Assembly: GCF_947259025.1 (NCBI RefSeq)
Contig: NZ_CAMYKO010000005.1
Coordinates: 558,001-622,000 of the forward strand
Direction: 5' to 3'
Length of the DNA: 64,000 nt
From: an uncultured Methylophaga sp.
Lineage (GTDB): Bacteria > Pseudomonadota > Gammaproteobacteria > Nitrosococcales > Methylophagaceae
In this document: positions 47,236 to 57,193 of the stretch, one piece after another
Layout: every line of letters starts with the position of its first letter
Numbering within the stretch: the first letter of the stretch is position 1
Notes under the pieces: model-generated
What the model saw: the letters and a program-made list of their open reading frames with translations, nothing else
Told to the model about the DNA's origin: nothing
Databases searched by the model: none
Position numbers and translations under genes: made by a program

Positions 47236-48339
47236 TTAGCTATGCATATTGACCCTGAGACGCTTCGCACCCCAGTCACCCGGTAAGGCCTCAAAAATAC
47301 CGGGACAGTGGCTGCCACAGTCGGGACAACAGCCCGATGCATCCAGCCGCCAGTCAGATAACTGATACCAGTCCCGGGCAATTAACAGGGCGCCGCACTG
47401 ATGGCACCAGGTGCTGTCAGCCTTGGGATCGTGGACATTACCAACATAGGCGTAATGTACACCATTTTGTATCGCAATCTGCCGAGCCCGTCGCACTGTG
47501 GCAGACGGTGTAACCGGTTTATCAGTCATTTTCCAGTCAGGGTGGAACACGGTGAAATGCATGGGCACTTCCGGTCCCAGATTTTTCACCACCCACTGCG
47601 TCATCTGATCCAACTCTCGATCTGAATCATTTTCACCCGGGATCAGCAGCGTGGTCAGTTCAAACCAGACGGCGGTCTCATGTTTGAGATAAAGCAGTGT
47701 CTCCAGTACCGGCTGAAGTTGTGAGCCGGTCACTTTTTGGTAAAAGCGCTCGGTGAAAGCCTTCAGATCAATATTAGCGGCATCCATGTAACGATAAAAT
47801 TCCTCACGCGGCTCGGCACAGACATAGCCCGCGGTCACCGCAATGCTACGGATATCTCGTTCCTGACAGGCGCGGGCCACATCAATGGCATATTCATGAA
47901 AAATGACCGGATCATTATAGGTAAAGGCCACACTGCGGCAGCCGGTTTCCAGTGCCTTATCAGCCAGTTGCTCGGGCGTGGCCCGCGACATCAGCGTGTC
48001 CATTTCACGGGACTTGCTGATATCCCAGTTCTGGCAGAATTTACAGGCCAGATTGCAGCCGGCAGTGCCAAAAGACAGTACCGGTGTGCCCGGCAGGAAA
48101 TGATTCAGGGGCTTTTTCTCAACCGGATCGATCACAAAGCCACTGGACCGACCCCAGGTAGTCAGCTTGACTTCATCATCGAGGTTGGCGCGGACAAAAC
48201 ACAAGCCCCTTTGCCCCGCTTTTAATCGACAGAATCGTGGGCACAAATCACATTGCAGCCGGCCGTCAGCCAGGCGATGCCAGTAACGGCTGCTGACCGT
48301 ATCACCGGCATCAGAATGCAGGGAAGTGTCGTCAGTCAT
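47236..48339 (-). CDS. amrS: AmmeMemoRadiSam system radical SAM enzyme
   Basis: 367 residues from the ATG at 48339 behind GGAGGG; the track start at 48426 overlaps the divergent gene. An N-terminal cysteine cluster (CDLCPRFCRLKAGQRGLC) precedes the radical SAM core GTAGCNLACKFCQNWDIS (CxxxCxxC). The C-terminus has a zinc-ribbon-like part, WCHQCGALL and CCPDCGSHCPG. The name comes from its constant pairing with AMMECR1 and Memo family genes, both present here on the divergent side. The reaction is unknown. Confidence 0.93.
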   Translation of the reverse strand: MTDDTSLHSDAGDTVSSRYWHRLADGRLQCDLCPRFCRLKAGQRGLCFVRANLDDEVKLTTWGRSSGFVIDPVEKKPLNHFLPGTPVLSFGTAGCNLACKFCQNWDISKSREMDTLMSRATPEQLADKALETGCRSVAFTYNDPVIFHEYAIDVARACQERDIRSIAVTAGYVCAEPREEFYRYMDAANIDLKAFTERFYQKVTGSQLQPVLETLLYLKHETAVWFELTTLLIPGENDSDRELDQMTQWVVKNLGPEVPMHFTVFHPDWKMTDKPVTPSATVRRARQIAIQNGVHYAYVGNVHDPKADSTWCHQCGALLIARDWYQLSDWRLDASGCCPDCGSHCPGIFEALPGDWGAKRLRVNMHS

Positions 48340-48363
48340 ACTGCCCTCCGCCACTCGGAGATA

Positions 48364-48392
48364 TTGCAAAAACTTGTTGATGAGCAGATACT
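48364..48392 (+). promoter_or_regulatory. Putative promoter of the AmmeMemoRadiSam B-A genes
   Basis: TTGCAA (48364-48369), 17-bp spacer and GATACT (48387-48392), 32 bp upstream of the ATG at 48425, in the 85-bp divergent region. Confidence 0.42.
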
Positions 48393-48424
48393 TGTAATAA
48401 TACGCCGACACGCGGAGGGTTGCC

Positions 48425-49213
48425 ATGGAAATCGTTCGCCCCAGCGCTGTAGCAGGCCTGTTTTACCCGGCTAATGCTGCAAAATTAATCAAGATGATCG
48501 CCAGCAATATGGCTGATTGTGATCTTGATACCACACGCACGCCCAAGGCACTCATCGTGCCCCATGCCGGCTATGTGTATTCCGGCCCGGTGGCGGCGCG
48601 CGCCTATAAATATCTGCAACCGATCAAAGACCGTATCAAACGCGTGGTCCTGGTTGGTCCTTCGCACCGGGTGCCATTTGACGGGCTTGCCGTTTCCACT
48701 GCCGACTGGTTTGAAACACCGATGGGTTTGATTCAGGTTGATCGCCAGGCTGAAAGTGAAATTATGGCGATAGAAGGCGTTCACGCACTGGAACAGGCCC
48801 ACGCCCGGGAACACAGTCTCGAGGTGCAACTCCCCTTCCTGCAGTTTTTACTGAATGATTTTAAGATCGTGCCTATCGTTGCCGGCCATGCCAGTCCGCA
48901 GCTGGTCGCCAAGGTACTGGAGAAGCTCTGGGACGGGCCGGAAACGCTGGTGGTGATCAGTTCGGATCTGAGTCACTTCCTGGATTATGAAAGCGCCTGT
49001 GAAACTGACGCTGAAACCTCGCAGGCGATTATCAGCATGGATAATCATGTGATCGACGGCTTTCACGCCTGTGGCAGTGTCGGCATCAATGGTTTACTGC
49101 TTTTCGCCCGCCACCATGATTTACACGGCGAGATCCTGGCGCTGAAAAATTCGGGCGATACGGCCGGCAAAAAGGACAGTGTGGTGGGCTACGGCGCCTA
49201 CCTGTTTCAATAG
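48425..49213 (+). CDS. amrB: AmmeMemoRadiSam system protein B (Memo family)
   Basis: A 262-residue Memo-family protein, related in fold to non-heme iron dioxygenases. Conserved segments are VAGLFYPANAAKL, LIVPHAGYVYSGPVAARAY (metal-site histidine), LVGPSHRVPFDGLAVS, HSLEVQLPFLQ and VISSDLSHFLDYE. Human MEMO1 binds metal and is linked to redox control; bacterial roles are unknown. It is divergent from the radical SAM gene and 2 bp upstream of the AMMECR1 gene. Confidence 0.94.
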   Translation: MEIVRPSAVAGLFYPANAAKLIKMIASNMADCDLDTTRTPKALIVPHAGYVYSGPVAARAYKYLQPIKDRIKRVVLVGPSHRVPFDGLAVSTADWFETPMGLIQVDRQAESEIMAIEGVHALEQAHAREHSLEVQLPFLQFLLNDFKIVPIVAGHASPQLVAKVLEKLWDGPETLVVISSDLSHFLDYESACETDAETSQAIISMDNHVIDGFHACGSVGINGLLLFARHHDLHGEILALKNSGDTAGKKDSVVGYGAYLFQ

Positions 49214-49215
49214 AT

Positions 49216-49767
49216 ATGTTAGATCGACCAGACCGCTTTCTTTTACGTAAGATTGCCCGTGACGCTATCCAGTACGGGTTGCGTCATCAGGCACCCATGC
49301 CTGTTGACCTGGAGAGCCTGCCAGCCAGCATCCGCCAACAACAGGCCTGCTTTGTCACATTATTCGCCACCGGTACCCTGAGAGGCTGCGTTGGTTCGCT
49401 GGAAGCTTATCGTCCGCTGGCCGAAGATGTGGCCGCCAATGCGTTTGCCGCCGCATTCCGTGATAATCGTTTTTGCCCTATCAGTCGGGATCTGGTGGAT
49501 GAACTGGATATTAATATTTCGCTGCTCACGACGCCACAGCCTATTGAATGTGATTGCGAGCAGTCGCTGTTATCTCAGCTTATACCGGGTAAAGACGGAC
49601 TGATTCTGGAAGCCGGTGAACATCGTGCCACCTTTCTGCCCGCGGTGTGGGACGCTTTACCCAGCCCGGCTCGATTTGTTGCCGAACTGAAACGCAAAGC
49701 GGGCTTGCCTATCGATTACTGGTCAGAGCAGATGCAGTGTTACCGCTATCACACCGAGCATTTCTGA
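49216..49767 (+). CDS. amrA: AmmeMemoRadiSam system protein A (AMMECR1 family)
   Basis: A 183-residue AMMECR1-domain protein. The hallmark LRGCVGSLEAYRPLAEDV is present with the conserved RGC core, followed by AAFRDNRFCPISRDLVDELDINISLL and a C-terminal WDALPSPARFVAELKRKAGLP. The family is conserved from archaea to humans, with no proven activity. It is coupled to the Memo gene. Confidence 0.94.
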   Translation: MLDRPDRFLLRKIARDAIQYGLRHQAPMPVDLESLPASIRQQQACFVTLFATGTLRGCVGSLEAYRPLAEDVAANAFAAAFRDNRFCPISRDLVDELDINISLLTTPQPIECDCEQSLLSQLIPGKDGLILEAGEHRATFLPAVWDALPSPARFVAELKRKAGLPIDYWSEQMQCYRYHTEHF

Positions 49768-49784
49768 GGCTGTGTCGATCAGCG

Positions 49785-50558
49785 TCAGGACTCGGTGCTC
49801 ACTGCCTGGCGTTCAAACACCTGACTGACTGCCTCCACCACAGAATCAGCCACTGCCGCCTTGCCGGCCTTGTTTTCATCACCGGGCAGAAACTTGCCGG
49901 TACGGACCAGGCAAGCCTGCAGACCGGCATCCATAGCGCCAATAACATCTGACTCTACGTCATCACCTATCATCAATACTTCTGACTTGTCGCAGCCCAG
50001 AGAATCCACTGCTGCCCGGAAAAAGCCGGCGGCCGGCTTACCCAGAATGTCTGCCTGGGTATCCGCGGCATATTCCAGCGCCCGGATAAACGGTCCGGCA
50101 TCCAACTGCAGTTCACCGTCTTTTTTGAAATAGCGGTTAAGCCCGATACCGAGCAGCGGCGCGCCCTGCATCAACAGAGAAAATGCCCGGTTGAGATGCT
50201 GGTAATCAAAACCTTCAGCGGCATCGGCGATAACCACCGCATCAGGATCGCTTTGATCCAGATCGGCAAATTCAGCTCTCAGGTCGGGATGAATCAGACA
50301 ATAAGGTCTGAGACCTTGTTGCTGACAGCGCAGCTTCAATGCCAGCGGCGCGGTGAATATTTCGCTGGCTGCCACCTCAAAGCCCATTTGCCGGAGCTTT
50401 TGCATGACAGTCTGACAGGTTGAACGCGAGGTATTGGTGACAAAGCGCATCGGCACCCCGGCCTGACGCAGTTTGGCAATCGTCTCGACCGCACCGCTTA
50501 TCGGCTGGTTATCAACATGCAAGACACCGCTGATATCGAACAGAATCGCTTTGAGCAT
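49785..50558 (-). CDS. HAD hydrolase, subfamily IIA (LHPP-like, TIGR01458 type)
   Basis: A 257-residue HAD phosphatase. Motif I reads LFDISGVLHVD, D-x-S rather than D-x-D, as in the LHPP group that acts on phospholysine, phosphohistidine or pyrophosphate. Motif II is RFVTNTSRST, motif III the lysine in DILGKPAAGFF, and motif IV is MIGDDVESDVIGAMDAG. It is convergent with the AMMECR1 gene. The exact substrate is not known. Confidence 0.9.
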   Translation of the reverse strand: MLKAILFDISGVLHVDNQPISGAVETIAKLRQAGVPMRFVTNTSRSTCQTVMQKLRQMGFEVAASEIFTAPLALKLRCQQQGLRPYCLIHPDLRAEFADLDQSDPDAVVIADAAEGFDYQHLNRAFSLLMQGAPLLGIGLNRYFKKDGELQLDAGPFIRALEYAADTQADILGKPAAGFFRAAVDSLGCDKSEVLMIGDDVESDVIGAMDAGLQACLVRTGKFLPGDENKAGKAAVADSVVEAVSQVFERQAVSTES

Positions 50559-50624
50559 CGCAAAGTCTTCCTCTGTTGGAAGTTATATTCAGTATGCACC
50601 CAGGCGGATCTTGACTCAAACCGG

Positions 50625-52085
50625 CTAGCGAGAAGACGGTCTGACATGCCGGCGTAAAATGCGCTGATTCTCGGCTTTGACCTCGCTGTTTTTGCGCCAG
50701 GACCAGAGCAATTCACGGGCACGCCGGGCTTGGGTCTGATAATCGATTAATGGCTGTGGGTAATCCTCACCTAGCTGGATCTGATACATCTGCTGCTCCA
50801 TCGGCGTTAATTGCCAGGGCTGATGAATCAAATCATCAGGCAAATCAGCCAGCTCGGGACACCACTGGCGGATAAACCGTCCCTGCGGATCCTGATCTTC
50901 ACTTTGTTTGATCGGGTTATAAATGCGAATGGTGTTGGTACCGGTCACCCCGGCCTGCATCTGAAACTGTGGATAATGAATGCCGGGCTCGAAATCCAGA
51001 AACAACCGCGCCAGATGCTGCACGCCCAAACGCCAGTCGAGCAGCAAATGATGGCTCAGAAAACTGACCAGCATTGCCCGCATGCGAAAGTTGATATAGC
51101 CGGTATGATGTAAACAGCGCATGCAGGCATCAACCAGCGGGAACCCGGTATGGCCCACTTTCCAGGCAGTCAGATCCGCTTGAACCTTATCATCGTTACG
51201 GTAGGGAAAATCAGCATAGCCACGATTAACCGGACGAAACTCCATCGCGGATTCACTTTCGAACTTCTGAATAAAGTGACAGTGCCAATGCAGACGCGAA
51301 GATAACGCTACCAGAGAACGCCGCCAGCCAGGTTGCTGCCAGTGTTGCAGCAGGTGCTGATACATCTGGCGCAGGCTGATATTGCCCCAGGCAAGATATG
51401 GCGACATACGGCTACAGGCATCGCGGCTCAGTGACGGACTGGAAAGCCGTCGATAATAATCCTGGCCACGCCCCTCATAAAAGCTTTCCAGTGTCTGCCA
51501 GGCGGCGGTTTCGCCGCCATATTGAAAGTCCGCTTGTGGCTGTTGCCAGTTTTCCGGTGGCTGAAAAAGCATCGTGTCAGGCACTGAGACCGTTCTAAGC
51601 TGTGTCCAGTCGGGCTGTTGCAAATCCGCGCGCATCACCCGATTCCAGTGCTTGTCCCAGTCTTCCCGGTGGGCTTTGGCACGCTCTACTGCGCCGTAGG
51701 CAAACTCCTGCCAGTTCACCTGCTGCTGTTCGCACCACTGCTGCACCTGAAGGTCACGGCGAAAGGTATTATCGAGGCCAATTTCCTGATAGCTGAAAAG
51801 CTCACGGATAGTAAACTGCGCTGACAGTTGCTCGAATATCGCCGGCACATCGCCCTCAACAATACAAAGCTGATGCGGGTTCAGCTTTTGCTGCATATCC
51901 TGCAAAGACTGCCAGATAAAGCGCCAGTGACGCAGGCTGTAATGCGGGTCATCCAGCAACATGGGTTCCACCACATACAACAACAGCGTCGGTAGATCCG
52001 AACGGCAGGCAGCGGCCAGCGGCGCATGATCCTGCAATCGCAGATCTCGCTTTAGCCAGACGATGTTAATCGCCTGTCGGCTCAT
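50625..52085 (-). CDS. Photolyase/cryptochrome family flavoprotein
   Basis: A 486-residue protein with the N-terminal antenna domain ([21 protein letters not shown]) and the C-terminal FAD domain ([61 protein letters not shown]). It probably uses blue light to repair pyrimidine dimers, though a signalling cryptochrome cannot be ruled out. Its start overlaps the stop of the DASH-type gene by 4 bp, so the two are made together. Confidence 0.9.
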   Translation of the reverse strand: MSRQAINIVWLKRDLRLQDHAPLAAACRSDLPTLLLYVVEPMLLDDPHYSLRHWRFIWQSLQDMQQKLNPHQLCIVEGDVPAIFEQLSAQFTIRELFSYQEIGLDNTFRRDLQVQQWCEQQQVNWQEFAYGAVERAKAHREDWDKHWNRVMRADLQQPDWTQLRTVSVPDTMLFQPPENWQQPQADFQYGGETAAWQTLESFYEGRGQDYYRRLSSPSLSRDACSRMSPYLAWGNISLRQMYQHLLQHWQQPGWRRSLVALSSRLHWHCHFIQKFESESAMEFRPVNRGYADFPYRNDDKVQADLTAWKVGHTGFPLVDACMRCLHHTGYINFRMRAMLVSFLSHHLLLDWRLGVQHLARLFLDFEPGIHYPQFQMQAGVTGTNTIRIYNPIKQSEDQDPQGRFIRQWCPELADLPDDLIHQPWQLTPMEQQMYQIQLGEDYPQPLIDYQTQARRARELLWSWRKNSEVKAENQRILRRHVRPSSR

Positions 52086-53413
52086 TGAGTGGGTTTGCCG
52101 GGAAGAATGGGCCAGTCTGCGGCATCAACAGAATCCAGTTGCGGCGCGGTGACTTCACCCTGCCAGTCGCGTATAAAGCGTCCTTCCGGGTCAAACTGGC
52201 GGGTCTGTTTGTCGATATTAAAGTGACGACCACCACGCGGATCCATGCCCACACCGGCAATGTACTGCCAGTTTCCCCAGTTTGACGCAACATCATAATC
52301 AATCAGTTGCTGTTCAAAATAGGCTGCGCCAAAACGCCAGTCCAGTTGCAGCTCATTGACCAGGCAACTGGCCACGATCTGGCGGCCGCGGTTGGACATA
52401 TAACCGGTCTGATTAAGCTGATTCATCAAGGCATTGACCAGCGGGTAGGGGGTATTGCCATGGCACCATTTCTGGTAGCGCTCGGGGTAAAAGCAGCACT
52501 GTTTTTTATTTTTAGCAACGCCCTGGGCACTGAACAGTTTATGTCCGAGCTTTCTGGCCACCCATTGAAAATATTCCCGCCAGAGCAGCTCGAAAAAGAT
52601 CCAGTAGGTGGACTCATTGGCGACCTGCTCCTGTTCGAAATCACGCAGGCGTTTAAGCAGGCGCCGCACTGACAGATTGCCATTGGCCAGCCAGGGCGAG
52701 AACTTGGTGGAGTTGCTCCAGCCATCGAGTTCATTGCGCCAGTGTTTGTAGTGCGCGGGACGGTCACTGCTGAAATAGGCTTCTAACTGCGCCAGTGCTG
52801 CCCGCTCGCCGCCCTCGAAAAGGCTCTGTTCAGCATCGCTGATGGCAAAACCCTGAGATTCTTCTGTCAGCGCTTCCACCGGCGCCGACAGCTGCTTGGG
52901 CATCATCAGCGGCGGATCAATATCCAGCGCCTCCACCTGCCTGCGGAAACGGCTGAAACTCTCAGGTAGTGAGGTCAGTGTGAACGGTAGTTGTTCTGGC
53001 CGGAACAAGGTATGTGAGCTGAGCGAGACAAACTCCAGCCTGGGAAAATCGGCTTTCAGGTGCTGCCACTGCCGGTTTTCATAGACCCCGACATGGTCAC
53101 TGCGGTAGAGGGCTTCAACTTTGAAGCGGCGTATCAGATCCGATATCACCGCCACCGGCTCCCCGCTGACCACGATCAGTGACTGTCCGCGGCGGGCCAG
53201 TTGATCGGATAGATCCATCAGACTCTGGTTAAGAAAACGATGGCGGGTATCGCCCAGCGGTCTGGCATTAAGGCCAGTAGGCTTGAACCAGTGACTGTCA
53301 TAGCAGAACAGACAGATCAGACGCTGACAGTGCAGACTGGCTTCCAGCAAGGCCGGGTTGTCATGCACGCGAAGGTCGTTGTTGAACCAGATAAGTCCGG
53401 TCTGTTTCATCAC
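52082..53413 (-). CDS. DASH family cryptochrome
   Basis: A 443-residue flavoprotein. The DASH pattern is clear: [22 protein letters not shown] at the N-terminus and [64 protein letters not shown] at the C-terminus. The SNRGRQ and NWQY-GVG-DPR segments separate DASH proteins from ordinary photolyases. DASH proteins repair dimers mainly in single-stranded DNA and may have other light roles. First gene of a two-gene photoreactivation operon. Confidence 0.94.
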   Translation of the reverse strand: MMKQTGLIWFNNDLRVHDNPALLEASLHCQRLICLFCYDSHWFKPTGLNARPLGDTRHRFLNQSLMDLSDQLARRGQSLIVVSGEPVAVISDLIRRFKVEALYRSDHVGVYENRQWQHLKADFPRLEFVSLSSHTLFRPEQLPFTLTSLPESFSRFRRQVEALDIDPPLMMPKQLSAPVEALTEESQGFAISDAEQSLFEGGERAALAQLEAYFSSDRPAHYKHWRNELDGWSNSTKFSPWLANGNLSVRRLLKRLRDFEQEQVANESTYWIFFELLWREYFQWVARKLGHKLFSAQGVAKNKKQCCFYPERYQKWCHGNTPYPLVNALMNQLNQTGYMSNRGRQIVASCLVNELQLDWRFGAAYFEQQLIDYDVASNWGNWQYIAGVGMDPRGGRHFNIDKQTRQFDPEGRFIRDWQGEVTAPQLDSVDAADWPILPGKPTQ

Positions 53414-53484
53414 CCTTCTCCCAAAAGATTGCTGACCTCAGCATACCCCCGTCAGGTCATTTTTAGGTGAAGAATTTGTGTGAA

Positions 53485-55440
53485 TCAGGTTTGCTGCAGC
53501 CAGTAGAAGCTGAATGGCGGAATCACCAGCATTTGATTGAAAATATCCGGCCGCCGGCCACTGTAGAGATCAATGATTTCACCGTACTGCGGGTCGCCCC
53601 AGCCCACCAGCTCGCGCATATTCAAATGCTGAGGATTGTCATTGAAGTTGGCCACCACCAGAACCCGGTCGAACTGCTGGGCAATGCTGTAGCGCTCAAA
53701 CACAAACAGCTCTTCATTGCCGACATCCAGCAGATCGCGGTTATTAAAGTCGGCAAACACATCAATCTCTTTACGAACCGCGATCATGCGCTTAAGCGCG
53801 GTGAAGATCTCGTACTGGTAATGACCCGGCTGATTACGCAGCTCGGCCTTGTCCCAGTCAATGACCGGCCGGTGAACCCAGCGCGAATCGCCCTGTTTGT
53901 GCGGATCATCGAGAAAGGACACATCATTAATCGTGCCCAGTTCATCCCCGTAATACAGCAGCGGAATACCACCGAAAGACATAATCAGACTGTGTAGTAG
54001 CAGGATAATGCGGATGGCATCTTCCTCGGCTTTGACGTCACCGGTTTCCAGCGCGTATTCCAGGCCGACCAGGGATGCCAGCGAGCCGGAAATCCGGGCA
54101 TCGCCGGTTTTCTCATTCTCGCCAAAAGGCAGCCCCCGGGCATGCGAATTGTCATAGCGGCCCATGAAGTAGTCGATCAGAAATTTGCGGTGGCTTTGCG
54201 ACTCGTAGCCCACCAGTTCAATATCCCTGTCATCGAAACCCAGGCCGATATCATCATGACAGCGGATATAGTTGAGCCAGGTTGCCCTTTCCAGCTTGAC
54301 CGGCAGGCTCTTGATCCCCTGATTGAGCAGCTTGGCGTTTTTGGTGGCCACCGCATCCCACATCAGTGCCATAAAGGTGGCGTTGTAGGCGATTTCGCAC
54401 TCCTTGGCGATCACGGCATCCTCACCAAAATACTTGGTGACCTCGACCGGCGCCACAATGGCCTCAGCGATATACAAGACACCGGGTGCGGTTACCTGAC
54501 AGCAATCTTTTAGAAGCTGCAGGATAAGGTGCGCCTCACGCTCATTCTGGCAGGTGCTGCCGATTTTTTTCCACAGAAAGGCCACCGCATCCAGCCGCAG
54601 GATATCAGCGCCCTGGTTGGCCCAGAACAGGATGACATCCAGCATTTCGATGAACACCGCGGGATTGGAGTAATTCAAATCCCACTGATAGTCGTTGAAT
54701 ACCGTCATCACCCAGCGTTGCATGCTCTCATCCCAGGTAAAGTTGCCCGGTGAGGTCTCGGGGAACACCTCCGGCATGCTCTGTTCGAACATTTCCGGCA
54801 CATTGCGGGTTTCAAATGTGTAGTAGTAATCGCGGTAAACCGGATCACCTTCGCGCGCTTTCTGAGCCCATTCGTGCTCGTTGGAGGTGTGGTTAAGCAC
54901 CACATCCATAGTCAGCAGCATATCCCGCTTGTGCATGGCACGGGACAGATGCAGCAAGTCATCAATGGTGCCGGCCCGCTCATCGATTTGGCGAAAATCA
55001 CTAACCGCATAGCCCCCATCACTACTGCCCTTGGGGCACTGCATAATGGGCATGATATGCACCATGTTCACGCCCAGCTCCTGGAAGTAATTCAGGTGCT
55101 GTTCCATGCCCGGCAGATCTTCCGCAAAGCCATGACTGTACAGTGCCATGCCTACCCAGTTCTGACTCAAGAACCAGTTATGGTCGGCTTCACGTTCGAT
55201 ATCACGCTGACGCAAATCCTCGGGCCGGCGAATATATTGCCAGGCCATGGTTTCCACCAGTTTCTGAGCCTGTTCCTTAAAGTCTTCCCGCTGGCCATAG
55301 AGGCGCTCAAACAGGGAGTGTATTGCGTAGAAATTGGCACCCAGCCGGGTATAAAAATAGCGCAGGTCCTGACGCGAAATCCCTGACTCAATTTCATTCA
55401 GAATATCGTTAAGTAAGGTGTGTGCCTGTTGTTCGTACAT
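53485..55440 (-). CDS. ams: Amylosucrase (GH13)
   Basis: A 651-residue alpha-amylase-family enzyme of the amylosucrase subfamily, which splits sucrose and builds alpha-1,4-glucan while releasing fructose. Seen are LGVNMVHIMPIMQCPKGSSDGGYAVSDF, VLNHTSNEH, the nucleophile segment ILRLDAVAFLWK, the acid/base segment LYIAEAIVAPVE and the transition-state aspartate in IRCHDDIGLGFDD. It is the last gene of the sps-spp-fructokinase-ams operon, 26 bp behind the kinase gene. Together with it, amylosucrase lets the cell recycle stored sucrose. Confidence 0.93.
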   Translation of the reverse strand: MYEQQAHTLLNDILNEIESGISRQDLRYFYTRLGANFYAIHSLFERLYGQREDFKEQAQKLVETMAWQYIRRPEDLRQRDIEREADHNWFLSQNWVGMALYSHGFAEDLPGMEQHLNYFQELGVNMVHIMPIMQCPKGSSDGGYAVSDFRQIDERAGTIDDLLHLSRAMHKRDMLLTMDVVLNHTSNEHEWAQKAREGDPVYRDYYYTFETRNVPEMFEQSMPEVFPETSPGNFTWDESMQRWVMTVFNDYQWDLNYSNPAVFIEMLDVILFWANQGADILRLDAVAFLWKKIGSTCQNEREAHLILQLLKDCCQVTAPGVLYIAEAIVAPVEVTKYFGEDAVIAKECEIAYNATFMALMWDAVATKNAKLLNQGIKSLPVKLERATWLNYIRCHDDIGLGFDDRDIELVGYESQSHRKFLIDYFMGRYDNSHARGLPFGENEKTGDARISGSLASLVGLEYALETGDVKAEEDAIRIILLLHSLIMSFGGIPLLYYGDELGTINDVSFLDDPHKQGDSRWVHRPVIDWDKAELRNQPGHYQYEIFTALKRMIAVRKEIDVFADFNNRDLLDVGNEELFVFERYSIAQQFDRVLVVANFNDNPQHLNMRELVGWGDPQYGEIIDLYSGRRPDIFNQMLVIPPFSFYWLQQT

Positions 55441-55466
55441 GAATAATCTGTCTTAGGTTTATTATT

Positions 55467-56339
55467 TTAGCTATTGATATTATATATGTTTTTATCTTTA
55501 CCAATGGCGCCGCGCTGGCCTACCACGCGTGAGGCGAAGGCCTGCGCCCGGTGCAGAGCGGTATTGATATCCCAATCATGCAGCAGGCCATGAATATACA
55601 TTGCGGTGAAGGCGTCACCCGCGCCGACCGTATCTACCACCTCGGTGCTGCCTGACGGCTTAACCAGATGAATTTCACCATCATTATCCCGGACAATCGC
55701 CCCCTCATCACCGCAGGTCACGATCAATTGATCCAGATGGAAGTGGGTATGCATGCGGGTAATATCCTGATGCAGATCGGCGCTGCGAAACCCCAGCTCA
55801 GCCAGCTCATCCTGATTAAGCTTGACCCAGCGGGCCTGTTCCAGCCAGCGATACAGCGTTTCTTTCTGCCACCAGGGCGCGCGCAGGTTCACATCAACAA
55901 AAATGTCATAGTCGGGGTTTTCAGTCAGCTTTTGCAGGGTGTTAAAACTGCTGTCACTGCGTGCAGCCAGGCTGCCGTGGTAAAACAGACCGCGTGCCGG
56001 CAATGCCGCCAATGCCGGCGAATCAATAAAGTCCCAGGCACTGCCCTCAGCAATATCATAGCTGGGCTCATCATGGCTGATGGTGATATTCACGCGCCCG
56101 GTGGGATGTTGTTTGTCATGCTGAAGCAGCGCCGTATCCATGCCCCACATTTCCATATCGGCTTCGATTAATGCACCCAATTCATCTTCGCCAATGCGGC
56201 TGATAAAAGCCGGCGCATCACCCAGCGCCTGTAAATGCCAGGCAACATTGAACGGCGCCCCGCCCAGTTTCTGCTCGCCGCCGGGGAAACAGTCAAACAA
56301 GACTTCGCCAAAAATAGTGACCGGTTTCGTATTGCTCAT
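55467..56339 (-). CDS. fruK: PfkB-family fructokinase
   Basis: A 290-residue ribokinase-fold sugar kinase. Motifs: GGAPFNVAWHLQALG near the N-terminus and the catalytic VDTVGAGDAFTAMYIHG near the C-terminus. Within the sucrose operon it most likely phosphorylates the fructose freed by amylosucrase, returning it as fructose 6-phosphate for sucrose-phosphate synthase or glycolysis. Overlaps the phosphatase gene by 4 bp. Naming follows the equivalent cluster in methylotrophs; sequence alone says PfkB-type sugar kinase. Confidence 0.88.
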   Translation of the reverse strand: MSNTKPVTIFGEVLFDCFPGGEQKLGGAPFNVAWHLQALGDAPAFISRIGEDELGALIEADMEMWGMDTALLQHDKQHPTGRVNITISHDEPSYDIAEGSAWDFIDSPALAALPARGLFYHGSLAARSDSSFNTLQKLTENPDYDIFVDVNLRAPWWQKETLYRWLEQARWVKLNQDELAELGFRSADLHQDITRMHTHFHLDQLIVTCGDEGAIVRDNDGEIHLVKPSGSTEVVDTVGAGDAFTAMYIHGLLHDWDINTALHRAQAFASRVVGQRGAIGKDKNIYNINS

Positions 56340-57193
56340 GAGAGTTTCTCTGTGTTGGCTTTGTGGGCAAATGCCGGGGCAAAATGGGCCACGCCCTGTA
56401 ATACCCCGGCTGAGTAATTACCATTGTTATTACGTGCTTCGTTCTGTGCCAGATAGAGGGCATCGCCATGCCCGTTATGCTGGGACAACTGCAATGCCGC
56501 CTTTTTGATTTCATCACTGGCATTGGCCACTAACACCGACTGCACAGCGCTGGTCAATACGGGCAGATCGTTGCCGCTGTCACCGGCAAAAATCACTTCC
56601 TCATCGGCGTAGGCCAGCTTTTGCTGGAGAAATTCAATCGCATGCAATTTGGTGGCGTGTTTAGGCAGCACGTCCAGCAGGCCGATGTTTTTCGGTTCAT
56701 CAACGCTCCAGAGGATGCTGGCCTCAATCCCCGCCTCATTCAGAAAAGCCTCAATACGGGCGATAATGGTGTCTTTTTCTAAATATAAAGGTAGGTAGTA
56801 GCTGAGTTTGTGGGTATTCTGCTTGCTGCTCTCCTGCAACCGCAGCTCGCTGATCGGTTTCAGCAGGGTCTTGAGCTGTGCATGGGTATGGCCATGCCAG
56901 TCCTGGTCAATTTCCGCTTCCCAGTCGGCCATTTGCTGCCAGCTGCCCTTGGCTATCTGGTAGATTTTGGTGCCGACATCGGTAATCGCATAATCCGGCA
57001 GCGGCAGCGCGTAGTTCTTAATAGCCCGTTTTACCAAAGACACGTGGCGGCCGGTGACATAAGCCAGTTTGACATCGGGCCGCTGGCAGAACTGGTTAAA
57101 CTCCCGCCGGGCACTGGCCGGTTCTGGCTGAAAACCATTGGGGATCACAGTGCGATCCATATCGGTACAGAGCAGCAATCTGGGTTCGGTCAT
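56336..57193 (-). CDS. spp: Sucrose-phosphate phosphatase (HAD-IIB)
   Basis: A 285-residue HAD enzyme with intact motifs: LLCTDMDRTVIPNG (D-x-D-x-T), a conserved AYVTGRH, the lysine region HATKLHAIEFLQQ, and IFAGDSGNDLPVL. It removes phosphate from sucrose 6-phosphate. It overlaps the synthase gene by 4 bp. All catalytic residues are present, in contrast with the C-terminal phosphatase-like domain of the synthase. Confidence 0.92.
   Translation of the reverse strand: MTEPRLLLCTDMDRTVIPNGFQPEPASARREFNQFCQRPDVKLAYVTGRHVSLVKRAIKNYALPLPDYAITDVGTKIYQIAKGSWQQMADWEAEIDQDWHGHTHAQLKTLLKPISELRLQESSKQNTHKLSYYLPLYLEKDTIIARIEAFLNEAGIEASILWSVDEPKNIGLLDVLPKHATKLHAIEFLQQKLAYADEEVIFAGDSGNDLPVLTSAVQSVLVANASDEIKKAALQLSQHNGHGDALYLAQNEARNNNGNYSAGVLQGVAHFAPAFAHKANTEKLS

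Noticed and set aside
53467-53997. 176-residue plus-strand ORF opposite amylosucrase
   Set aside because: Antisense to a clear GH13 gene and without recognisable motif or ribosome site.
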